DNA from: Bacteroides sp. M10
Lineage (GTDB): Bacteria; Bacteroidota; Bacteroidia; Bacteroidales; Bacteroidaceae
Length of the DNA: 64,000 nt
Reading direction: 5' to 3'
Assembly (NCBI RefSeq): GCF_014334015.1
Contig: NZ_CP060488.1
Location: forward strand, 950,501-1,014,500
The notes under the pieces: generated by a model
Told to the model about the DNA's origin: nothing
Databases searched by the model: none
The model's input: only the letters and a program-made list of their open reading frames with translations
Part shown: piece after piece, positions 54,262-63,011 of the stretch
Position numbering within the stretch: position 1 is the first letter of the stretch
Layout of the letters: every line of letters starts with the position of its first letter
Made by a program: the position numbers and the translations under genes

Positions 54262-55500
54262 ATGAAAACAACTTTATTGAGCCTTTTATTACTGGCATCA
54301 GTTAGTATAGAAGCACAAAATTTACCACAGACTTTTAAATTAGCCGACGCTCCCCGCTACTCGGAAAAAACCGGATATGGATACGACCGTGTAGACACTC
54401 CTAAAAAAGGTAGTAATGCACCTTTTTATTTCTCGGTACGTGTGCCCGACGGGAATTACCGCGTCACTGTACGCCTGGGAAGTAAGAATCAGGCAGGAAA
54501 TACGACTGTCCGTGCAGAATCACGCCGCCTGTTCGTAGAAAATCTGCCGACAAAGAAAGGAGAATTCGTAGAAGAAACATTCATCGTCAATAAACGCAGT
54601 CCCCGCATTTCCGCCAAAGAATCCGTAAAGGTAAAGGATCGCGAAAAGAGCAAGTTAGATTGGGACGACAGATTGACAATCGAAATCAACGGAGAGGCAC
54701 CTGCATGCGAAAGCATCCATGTAGAAGCTGCCGACCCTTCCATTCCCACAATCTTCTTATGCGGAAACAGCACGGTAGTGGATCAGGAAAATGAGCCCTG
54801 GGCCAGTTGGGGACAAATGCTTCCCCGTTTTCTCAATGACCAGATTTCCGTAGCCAATCATGCGGAATCCGGTTTATCCGCCAATACATTTATCGGTGGA
54901 AACCGGTTGAAAAAGATTATCTCACAAATGAAGAAAGGAGATTATGTATTTGTGGAATTCGGGCATAACGACCAAAAACAGAAAGGGGCCGGCAAAGGAG
55001 CTTATTACTCTTTTATGACTTATCTGAAAACATTTATCGACGAAGTGCAGGCGAAAGGTGGAAATCCGGTGCTGGTTACCCCGACACGCCGCCGCAGATT
55101 TGACAAGGAAGGCCGTACCGTCAATACACATGGCGAATATCCGGATGCAGTACGATGGATCGCAGCAAAGGAGAATGTACCTTTAATAGATTTGAATAAC
55201 ATGACCGGTACGCTGTATGAAGCATTAGGCGAAAGTGAATCAAAAAAAGCCTTTGTACACTATCCGATGGGAAGTTTCTCCGGACAAAAAAAGGAATTGG
55301 CTGATAATACGCACTTTAATCCTTACGGGGCCTATCAGATAGCCAAATGTGTGATTGAAGGGATGAAAAAGGTAACGCCGGAATTGACTAAATACCTGAA
55401 AACAGATATTTCTTACGATCCGTCCCAACCGGACAAAGTAGAAACATTCCTTTGGTGTCCGGCACCTTTCTGCGAAATGGAAAAACCCGACGGAAATTAA
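54262..55500 (+). CDS. CE12 rhamnogalacturonan acetylesterase with N-terminal beta-sandwich
   Basis: A 412-residue exported esterase (signal peptide to SIEAQ). Residues about 20-155 form a beta-rich domain (YDRVDTPKKGSNAPFYFSVRV, YRVTVRLGSKNQAGN), a common partner of CE12. The esterase domain spans 165-390 with block I GNSTVVDQ, then VANHAESGLSANTF, FVEFGHNDQ and DNTHFNPYG. Block I has Asn where most CE12 enzymes have Asp; the nucleophilic Ser and the C-terminal Asp-His are kept. The C-terminal 20 residues (PAPFCEMEKPDGN) lie outside the fold. It is followed by GH115 after 25 bp. Confidence 0.92.
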   Translation: MKTTLLSLLLLASVSIEAQNLPQTFKLADAPRYSEKTGYGYDRVDTPKKGSNAPFYFSVRVPDGNYRVTVRLGSKNQAGNTTVRAESRRLFVENLPTKKGEFVEETFIVNKRSPRISAKESVKVKDREKSKLDWDDRLTIEINGEAPACESIHVEAADPSIPTIFLCGNSTVVDQENEPWASWGQMLPRFLNDQISVANHAESGLSANTFIGGNRLKKIISQMKKGDYVFVEFGHNDQKQKGAGKGAYYSFMTYLKTFIDEVQAKGGNPVLVTPTRRRRFDKEGRTVNTHGEYPDAVRWIAAKENVPLIDLNNMTGTLYEALGESESKKAFVHYPMGSFSGQKKELADNTHFNPYGAYQIAKCVIEGMKKVTPELTKYLKTDISYDPSQPDKVETFLWCPAPFCEMEKPDGN

Positions 55501-55525
55501 TAATATAACCATAAAAACTAATATC

Positions 55526-58051
55526 ATGCTTTTACGTTCTTTCTTACTAATCATCGTTTTTGTATGTAGTCAGATTGTACGCTGTGACGACTTCGTTTGG
55601 TACAATGGAAAACAGGCCATATCGTATGCTATGCCCCAGTCTACCGCCCCAGTTGTAAAAATAGCTTTTGACATGTTCGCCGGGGACATGAAGCAGGTTA
55701 CAGGCTTTTCGCCAAAACAGAGCTCTGCATCCAAAGCAACTATCCGCATCATACAACTAGATAAAGCAGACAAAAAAGTACAGAAGGAGTTGCGCGAATT
55801 AAACATACCGGTCGATAATATCGCAGCTAAAAAAGACGGCTTTTATATTTCAGTAGCGGGTGGCTCTGCAAATAAGCAATTATTCATCGTAGGCAGCGAC
55901 GGCAGAGGAACTGCTTATGGAATACTGGAACTGTCACGTCTGGCAGGTGTATCGCCCTGGGTATGGTGGAGTGATGTTACTCCCGAAAAGCGGAGCCAAC
56001 TTACCATTGACGGCAATTACAAGACTTTCCAGAGCCCGTCCGTAGAGTATCGCGGTATTTTCCTGAATGACGAGGACTGGTCCTTGCAACCCTGGAGCTG
56101 GATGACTTTCGAGCCTTCCAACATCAAAGGACGCATCGGCCCCCGTACCTATAAAGAAATATTCAAATTACTGCTCCGCCTGCGTGCCAATGCCATTTGG
56201 CCGGGTATGCATGGCATTACCACTCCTTTTTATCTTGTACCCGGAGCCAAAGAAGTGGCCGACAGTTGCGGCATCGCCATCGGCACCTCACACTGCGAAC
56301 CTTTGATGCGCAGCAATGTAGGAGAATGGAGCGTGAAGCGACGGGGAGATTATAATTATATCACTAACCGCGATTCTGTACAGGCTTACTGGATAGAACG
56401 ATTGAAAGAAGCCGGGAAATACGAGAATATGTATACAATCGGCATGCGGGGAATCCACGACGGACACATGGAAGGGGTAAGCACCATGGAAGAAAAAGTC
56501 AACGCCCTGCAACAGGTAATCAATGACCAGCGCAAATTATTGACTAAATATACCAATCCGGACTTAACGAAAGTTCCGCAAGTATTTGTTCCCTACAAAG
56601 AGGTATTGCAAATTATGGAGAACGGCTTGGAAGTGCCGGATGACGTGACGCTCATGTGGTGTGACGATAACTACGGATACATGACCCGTCTTAGCGACGA
56701 AGAACAGCAGAAACGCAGTGACGGCGGTGGTGTTTACTACCATTTGAGCTACTGGGGACGTCCGCACGATTATATGTGGTTGTGTACTACCCAACCGGGA
56801 CTTATCTATAATGAAATGAAACAAGCATACGACCATAATGCACGCCGTGTATGGATCGTCAATGTGCATGACCTGAAACCTTCAGCTTACAACCTTGAGC
56901 TATTCCTGGATATGGCATGGGATATTCATTCCGTGGCTCCTTCCACCCTGAACGAACATCAGGAGAAATGGCTCTGCCGTGAGTTCGGCGAACAGGCCGG
57001 CAAGAAATTATTTCCTGCCATGCATGAGTTCTACCGTTTATGTGGCATCCGCAAACCGGAACACATGGGATGGACACAAGTGGAATTAGACAAGAGAAGG
57101 TATCCCAGAGGTCGTTCGCAAGTGATTGATACCGAATTCAGCCTGACTGAATTTGGCGGAGAGCTAGACCGCTATCTGGATTCTTACGAAACGATCAAGA
57201 AGACTGTTACGGAAGCAGAAGCCCTGATTGCACCCGAACGTAAAGATGCTTTCTTCTCACATATCAAATATCAGGTATTTGCTTCTGCCGCGATGAGTAC
57301 CAAAATGCTGGAAGCGCAGCGTGCCCGTTCCTACTCAACAGGGCAGTGTGACGAATCTCTTTGGGGACGTGACAAGGCGATGTTTTCGGCCTGTGCCAGA
57401 AGTATGAAAGCCTATCAGGAAATCAAGGAACTGACTGATTACTATAACAATGAAATGGCGAACGGCAAATGGAAACATTCCATGTGTTTCTATCCGCGCG
57501 ATTTGTATGTGTTCTATCCGCCAACTCTTCCTAGAGGATTGACCGACAAAGAAGTAGATAAATACCTGGCTGAAAGTCCAAAGAAAACATCTTCCCGCAA
57601 AATTAAAACGGATAAATGTATCAGTTACAATGCTTGTAATTATACCCAAGCATCGGAAGGAGCTACGCCTATTCAGGCACTTGGACACAGTATGAACGCC
57701 GTTGCCCTGCCTAAAGGCGGCTCACTGACATTTGAATTCGACTGTCCGTGGGAAGGAGAAGCATTGTTACGTACTGCCGTCATACCGACTCAACCGAATG
57801 ACAAAGGAGATATCCGCTTCAGTGTCAGCATAGACGGAGGAAAACCCCAGGTTCTTTCTTTCCGCGAAAAAGGACGTACGGAAACATGGAAACGCAATGT
57901 ACTGCGTGGGCAAGCCATAAAGGAAACTAAACATTCACTTAAAAAAGGCAAGCACACACTGACTATCACCGCTTTGGATAAACATGTTGTAGTAGACCAA
58001 TGGATGATCGACTTTAAGCCGAACCGTAAATTTTATGTGTTCCCACAGTAA
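55526..58051 (+). CDS. GH115 alpha-glucuronidase
   Basis: Removes alpha-linked (4-O-methyl-)glucuronic acid from polysaccharide side chains. It has 841 residues, normal for the family, with a signal peptide. The core shows GH115 signatures: YRGIFLNDEDWSLQPW, RLRANAIWPGMHGITTPF, GTSHCEPLMRSNVGEW, YTIGMRGIHDGHME and VTLMWCDDNYGYMTRL. The C-terminal 150 residues form the usual beta-sandwich. Known GH115 targets are glucuronoxylan and some arabinogalactans. In this PUL the most likely target is glucuronic acid on RG-I arabinan/galactan side chains or arabinogalactan; this is inference. It sits between CE12 (25 bp) and PL11 copy 3 (21 bp). Confidence 0.93.
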   Translation: MLLRSFLLIIVFVCSQIVRCDDFVWYNGKQAISYAMPQSTAPVVKIAFDMFAGDMKQVTGFSPKQSSASKATIRIIQLDKADKKVQKELRELNIPVDNIAAKKDGFYISVAGGSANKQLFIVGSDGRGTAYGILELSRLAGVSPWVWWSDVTPEKRSQLTIDGNYKTFQSPSVEYRGIFLNDEDWSLQPWSWMTFEPSNIKGRIGPRTYKEIFKLLLRLRANAIWPGMHGITTPFYLVPGAKEVADSCGIAIGTSHCEPLMRSNVGEWSVKRRGDYNYITNRDSVQAYWIERLKEAGKYENMYTIGMRGIHDGHMEGVSTMEEKVNALQQVINDQRKLLTKYTNPDLTKVPQVFVPYKEVLQIMENGLEVPDDVTLMWCDDNYGYMTRLSDEEQQKRSDGGGVYYHLSYWGRPHDYMWLCTTQPGLIYNEMKQAYDHNARRVWIVNVHDLKPSAYNLELFLDMAWDIHSVAPSTLNEHQEKWLCREFGEQAGKKLFPAMHEFYRLCGIRKPEHMGWTQVELDKRRYPRGRSQVIDTEFSLTEFGGELDRYLDSYETIKKTVTEAEALIAPERKDAFFSHIKYQVFASAAMSTKMLEAQRARSYSTGQCDESLWGRDKAMFSACARSMKAYQEIKELTDYYNNEMANGKWKHSMCFYPRDLYVFYPPTLPRGLTDKEVDKYLAESPKKTSSRKIKTDKCISYNACNYTQASEGATPIQALGHSMNAVALPKGGSLTFEFDCPWEGEALLRTAVIPTQPNDKGDIRFSVSIDGGKPQVLSFREKGRTETWKRNVLRGQAIKETKHSLKKGKHTLTITALDKHVVVDQWMIDFKPNRKFYVFPQ

Positions 58052-58072
58052 CCTTAAAAAGGTATCAACGCC

Positions 58073-59989
58073 ATGAAATACACGCCGTTATTTATCATCG
58101 GATTTATACTTTGCTTATCTGCATGTACGGATAATCAGCTTCTTCCGTCCTCTCCGGATGACGGGGAGAAACCGATGGTAAAAGAAGAAAGGAACTATAC
58201 TCCAAGAATGTTATGGGCATCTATCAATGGCAGGGCAGACGCTACAAACGACAAGAACAAGATACATAATAAAAAGATTCTTGTCAGTTGGCGCATGCTG
58301 CCCACTGACGATACTGAAGTAGCATTCGACCTTTACAGAAAAAGTGGTGACCAGGCTGAAATCAAAGTAAACGAGAACGCTATCACGGTCACCAACTTTC
58401 AAGATGTTTCGGCCAACCTTTCGGTAGATAACACATACAGGCTCTGTTACCATTCGAGTACAGTAACGATAGATACCTATACTATCACTGCACAACAGGC
58501 TTCCGCCGGACTGCCTTATATATCGATTCCCTTGCAAGGAACGGAAGGCATCGCTCCCGGATTAGTGTACAAAGCCAATGATATAAGCATAGGTGATCTG
58601 GATGGCGACGGACAATATGAAATCGTACTGAAACGGCTTATCTCTTCTCCGGATGATGATGAAGACAGCGAGACGGGCGACACGAATGACGGCATACGCC
58701 ACTCCGTATTACTGGAAGCCTATCGTCTGGACGGCACATTCATGTGGCGGATGGCGATGGGGCCCAATGTGCCGACCGGAAACGGAAGTTCATTCGCAGT
58801 ATATGACTTCAACGGGGATGGTAAATGCGAAATTGCATTGCGTACTGCTGAAGGTACCATTTTCGGGGATGGACAGGAAATTGGTGATACCGATGGGGAT
58901 GGAAAAACGGACTATCGGGTAGCAGGCAAGAAATATATACATGGCGGACCCGAATTCTTATCCGTGATAGAAGGCGCTACCGGCAAGGAACTGGCACGAA
59001 CGAACTACATCGCTCTCGGACAAAGTGAAGACTGGGGAGATAACTATTATAAGCGTTCAAGTAGTTACAGGATCGGAATGGCACGTTGTTCCAACGACGC
59101 TACCTCTGTCATTATAGGACGGGGATGTTACGCCAAAATTGTAGTGGAAGCATGGAACTTTAGCGATAACCAACTGTCCCGCGTCTGGCGTTTCGATACT
59201 ACCGACGGTATTCACAGCGATTATGACGGCCAAGGATATCACAGCATGAGTGTGGGTGATGTGGACAATGACGGATTAGATGAAATAGTATACGGTTCAT
59301 GCACCATAGACCACAATGGAAAGGGGCTCAACTGTTGCGGACTGGGACATGGCGACGCATTGCATCTCGGAAAATTCGCCCCGTCAAGAAAAGGACTTCA
59401 AATATGGTCTTGCTTTGAAAGCGGTACGGTAGGTGCTGCCCTAAGAGATGCCAATACGGGAGATGTTATATGGAAATTTGACAAATCAGGAGATGTAGGA
59501 CGATGTTTGGTGGCAGACATCGATCCGGATAGTCCCGGCTGCGAAATGTGGTGGTATAAAGGAAATGCTCATTCTTCTTCCGGCGTTGATTTGGGTTATG
59601 TTCCAAGTTCGTGCAATATGGCAGTGTGGTTCTCCGGTTCCCTTAACAGGCAATTATTGGATAAAGGTACTGTTAATTCCTACAAAGACGGGAGAGTGTT
59701 CACCATATACCGTTATGGAGTTACCACCATCAATGGAACGAAAGCCAACCCATGTTTCTATGGAGATTTTCTGGGTGACTGGCGGGAAGAAATTATTCAA
59801 CCGACCTCCGACAATACGGAATTACGCATATTCAGCACCTGGTACCCCACGGAATATCAGTTTCCATATCTGATGAGTGACCATATTTATGAAATGAGTG
59901 CTCTTAATCAGAATATCGGTTATAATCAGCCAACTCATACCAGTTATTATATCGGTTCCGACCTGATAGAGAATAAAGAAAAAAAATAA
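58073..59989 (+). CDS. PL11 rhamnogalacturonan lyase (copy 3, lipoprotein)
   Basis: A 638-residue RG-I lyase with lipobox LSAC followed by TDNQ, so probably surface-exposed. It has the PL11 order seen in copies 1 and 2: KILVSWRMLPTDDTEVAFDLY, IGDLDGDGQYEIVLKR, YDFNGDGKCEIALRT, VGDVDNDGLDEIVYGS and the end NQNIGYNQPTHTSYYIGSDL. An acidic loop (SSPDDDEDSETGD near residue 195) lies after the first calcium loop, at a different place from the acidic insert of copy 2. It is in one operon with GH115 and GH2, the latter beginning 14 bp downstream. Confidence 0.95.
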   Translation: MKYTPLFIIGFILCLSACTDNQLLPSSPDDGEKPMVKEERNYTPRMLWASINGRADATNDKNKIHNKKILVSWRMLPTDDTEVAFDLYRKSGDQAEIKVNENAITVTNFQDVSANLSVDNTYRLCYHSSTVTIDTYTITAQQASAGLPYISIPLQGTEGIAPGLVYKANDISIGDLDGDGQYEIVLKRLISSPDDDEDSETGDTNDGIRHSVLLEAYRLDGTFMWRMAMGPNVPTGNGSSFAVYDFNGDGKCEIALRTAEGTIFGDGQEIGDTDGDGKTDYRVAGKKYIHGGPEFLSVIEGATGKELARTNYIALGQSEDWGDNYYKRSSSYRIGMARCSNDATSVIIGRGCYAKIVVEAWNFSDNQLSRVWRFDTTDGIHSDYDGQGYHSMSVGDVDNDGLDEIVYGSCTIDHNGKGLNCCGLGHGDALHLGKFAPSRKGLQIWSCFESGTVGAALRDANTGDVIWKFDKSGDVGRCLVADIDPDSPGCEMWWYKGNAHSSSGVDLGYVPSSCNMAVWFSGSLNRQLLDKGTVNSYKDGRVFTIYRYGVTTINGTKANPCFYGDFLGDWREEIIQPTSDNTELRIFSTWYPTEYQFPYLMSDHIYEMSALNQNIGYNQPTHTSYYIGSDLIENKEKK

Positions 59990-60003
59990 TATTATATTTG
60001 ATT

Positions 60004-62976
60004 ATGAAACAAAAGATTATACTGTTTATATTTATCGCGTTCAGCCTATCTGTTATGACAACAGTGCAGGCTTCCGAACGTAAGAAATACAATTTCAACA
60101 GTGAATGGCGCCTGCATGTCGGCGATAATGAACAAGCCTCAAAAACCGAATTTGATGACAGTAACTGGAAACAGGTAACCTTGCCGCATGCCTTCAATGA
60201 GGATGAAGCATTCAAGCTGCACATAGCACAGTTGACAGATACAGTTGTTTGGTATCGCAAACATTTTCAGGTGAAAGATATAAAAGATAAAAAAGTATTT
60301 ATCGAATTTGAAGGTATTCGCCAGGGTGGCAGTTTCTATCTAAACGGAGAATATCTGGGTATTCACGAGAATGGTGTCATGGCAGTAGGTTTCGACCTGA
60401 CTCCTTTTATGAAAGAAGGAAACAACGTGCTCGCCATACGTATTGATAACAACTGGCAATACCGGGAAAAAAATACCAAATCGAAATTTCAATGGAACGA
60501 TCGTAATTTCAATGCAAACTATGGTGGTATTCCCAAAAATGTCTTTCTGCATGTTACAGACGAAGTGTATCAGACTCTTCCTCTTTACAGTAATCTGAAA
60601 ACTACCGGTGTATACATCTATGCTACGGATTTCGACATCAAAGGGCGTAAAGCTAAAATTCATGCCGAGTCTGAAATACGGAACGACAGCCGGGAAACAC
60701 GTAAACTGACCTATCAGGTCACTCTGAAGGATATGGACGGCAAGACTGTGAAAACATTCACCAGTCCGGGAATTACCCTGAATCCCAAAGAGACGAAGGT
60801 GATACAGGCAGCAGCCGAAGTAGACAAGTTGAATTTCTGGAGCTGGGGATATGGTTATCTTTATACAGTGACAACAGCTTTGAAAGATGAAAAAGGAGAA
60901 ATATTCGATGAAGTTATCACACGTACCGGATTCCGTAAGACGCATTTCGGTGAGGGTAAAGTTTGGCTAAACGACCGTGTAATCCAAATGAAAGGTTATG
61001 CACAGCGCACCAGCAATGAATGGCCGGCGGTCGGCGTATCTGTTCCTGCCTGGTTGAGTGATTACTCGAATGGATTGATGGTTGAAAGTAACGGAAACTT
61101 AGTCCGCTGGATGCACGTCACTCCCTGGAAGCAGGACGTGGAATCTTGCGACCGTGTCGGACTCATTCAAGCGATGCCCGCCGGTGATTCTGAAAAAGAT
61201 TGCGGAGGTCGTCAATGGGAACAACGGACAGAACTGATGCGCGATGCTATCATTTACAACCGTAATAATCCCAGTATCTTGTTTTATGAATGTGGCAACA
61301 AAGCCATCAGACTGGAGCACATGATCGAGATGAAGGCTATACGTGACAAATTCGATCCTTACGGCGGACGTGCCATAGGTTCCCGTGAGATGCTCGATAT
61401 ACGCGAAGCCGAATACGGCGGAGAAATGCTCTATATCAACAAAAGCAAGCATCACCCCATGTGGGCTACGGAATATTGTCGTGACGAGGGTTTACGTAAG
61501 TATTGGGATGAGCATAGTTATCCATTCCATAAGGAAGGTGCGGGGCCTCTTCATAAAGGAAAACCAGCCACCAGTTATAATCACAATCAGGATATGTTCG
61601 CCATAGAAATGGTAAACCGTTGGTATGATTATTGGAGGGAACGTCCCGGAACCGGGTTAAGGGTTAGTTCGGGGGGAACGAAAATAATCTTCTCCGACAG
61701 TAACACGCACTGTCGCGGCGAGGAGAACTACCGCAGAAGTGGTGTTACAGACCCGATGCGTATTGAAAAGGATGCTTTTTTCGCCCATCAGGTAATGTGG
61801 AACGGCTGGGTGGATACGGATAAATATCAGACGTATATCATTGGCCACTGGAATTATCCGGAAAAGACTGTAAAACCTGTCTATGTCGTTTCAAACGGGG
61901 AAGCAGTAGAATTATTCCTGAACGGAAAGTCACTGGGTAAAGGAAAGCGGGAGTCAAACTTTCTCTTTACTTTCGACAAGATCACTTTCCGTCCCGGTAA
62001 ACTGGAAGCCGTAAGCTCTGATAAAAATGGTATGGAAGTCAGTCGATACCATATAAGCACAGCCGGAGAAGCAACTCAACTGAAACTGACTGCCATACAA
62101 AACCCCGAAGGATTTCATGCCGATGGCGCCGATATGGCATTGTTGCAAATAGAGGTTGTCGACAAAGAGGGCCGACGTTGTCCATTGGATAACCGCACCA
62201 TAAAATTCTCTCTAACAGGGGAAGCGGAATGGCGTGGCGGTATTGCACAAGGAGAGAACAATTATATATTAAGTAAAGACCTGCCGGTAGAGTGCGGAAT
62301 CAACCGGGCATTGATACGCAGCACGACGGAAGCAGGCAAAATCATTGTCACTGCCCAAGCAGAGGGACTTCCCGCTACAACACTGACTTTGCAAACCACA
62401 CCTGTAAAAGTTACGGATGGATGCAGTGACTATCTACCGCAATACAGCTTAAAAGGAAAATTGGATAAAGGAGCAACGCCTCTCACACCTTCTTATATAG
62501 ATAGTAAACGTGATGTTGCAATCATTGCTGCCAAAGCGGGTTCTAATCAGAGCGAAGCAATAAAGAGCTACGATGACAATGAACTAAGCGAATGGAGTAA
62601 CGACGGACAGCTGAATACTGCCTGGATCACTTATCAGCTGGAAAAAGAAGCCACCATTGATGATATTTGTATCAAGTTAAACGGTTGGCGTTCGCGTAGT
62701 TATCCACTGGAAGTCTATGCAGGAAAAACGAAGATATGGAGCGGCAGTACGGAAAAAAGTCTGGGTTATGTCCATTTGGAAATCGACAAGCCTGTAAAAT
62801 CGGATAAGATTACAATCCAACTAAAAGGAAGCACCATAGATAATGATGCATTCGGAGAAATTGTTGAAGTTGCAGGGGGAGCCGCCAATGAAATGGAAAA
62901 GAAAGCCCAAAGCAACAAAGGGAAAAACGGACTGCGTATCATAGAGGTGGAATTTCTGGAAACAATAAAGAAATAA
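60004..62976 (+). CDS. GH2-family protein with lysine at the acid/base position and a C-terminal discoidin-like domain
   Basis: A 990-residue exported protein (signal peptide to TVQAS). It has the GH2 order: N-terminal sugar-binding sandwich (WKQVTLPHAFNEDEAF, VWYRKHFQV, GGSFYLNGEYLG), immunoglobulin-like domain, and TIM barrel from about 320. In place of the usual GNE motif, which carries the acid/base, it reads YECGNKA with Lys433. Glu429 lies four residues earlier. A candidate nucleophile is Glu490 in MWATEY. Further domains include a DUF4982-type segment (VKPVYVVSNGEAVELFLNGKS) and a discoidin-like end at about 840-960. The ATG at 60004 was chosen over a TTG at 59998. It may be an enzyme with a shifted acid/base or a sugar-binding protein. 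Confidence 0.88.
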   Translation: MKQKIILFIFIAFSLSVMTTVQASERKKYNFNSEWRLHVGDNEQASKTEFDDSNWKQVTLPHAFNEDEAFKLHIAQLTDTVVWYRKHFQVKDIKDKKVFIEFEGIRQGGSFYLNGEYLGIHENGVMAVGFDLTPFMKEGNNVLAIRIDNNWQYREKNTKSKFQWNDRNFNANYGGIPKNVFLHVTDEVYQTLPLYSNLKTTGVYIYATDFDIKGRKAKIHAESEIRNDSRETRKLTYQVTLKDMDGKTVKTFTSPGITLNPKETKVIQAAAEVDKLNFWSWGYGYLYTVTTALKDEKGEIFDEVITRTGFRKTHFGEGKVWLNDRVIQMKGYAQRTSNEWPAVGVSVPAWLSDYSNGLMVESNGNLVRWMHVTPWKQDVESCDRVGLIQAMPAGDSEKDCGGRQWEQRTELMRDAIIYNRNNPSILFYECGNKAIRLEHMIEMKAIRDKFDPYGGRAIGSREMLDIREAEYGGEMLYINKSKHHPMWATEYCRDEGLRKYWDEHSYPFHKEGAGPLHKGKPATSYNHNQDMFAIEMVNRWYDYWRERPGTGLRVSSGGTKIIFSDSNTHCRGEENYRRSGVTDPMRIEKDAFFAHQVMWNGWVDTDKYQTYIIGHWNYPEKTVKPVYVVSNGEAVELFLNGKSLGKGKRESNFLFTFDKITFRPGKLEAVSSDKNGMEVSRYHISTAGEATQLKLTAIQNPEGFHADGADMALLQIEVVDKEGRRCPLDNRTIKFSLTGEAEWRGGIAQGENNYILSKDLPVECGINRALIRSTTEAGKIIVTAQAEGLPATTLTLQTTPVKVTDGCSDYLPQYSLKGKLDKGATPLTPSYIDSKRDVAIIAAKAGSNQSEAIKSYDDNELSEWSNDGQLNTAWITYQLEKEATIDDICIKLNGWRSRSYPLEVYAGKTKIWSGSTEKSLGYVHLEIDKPVKSDKITIQLKGSTIDNDAFGEIVEVAGGAANEMEKKAQSNKGKNGLRIIEVEFLETIKK

Positions 62977-63011
62977 GAAAACATTGCTCAAGCAAGTAAC
63001 GATAACGCTAT

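Noticed and set aside
59993..60000. TATATTTG, a perfect -7 box just before the GH2 start codon
   Set aside because: It ends 3 bp before the ATG, leaving no leader, and the genes on either side are 14 bp apart in one operon. Probably chance.
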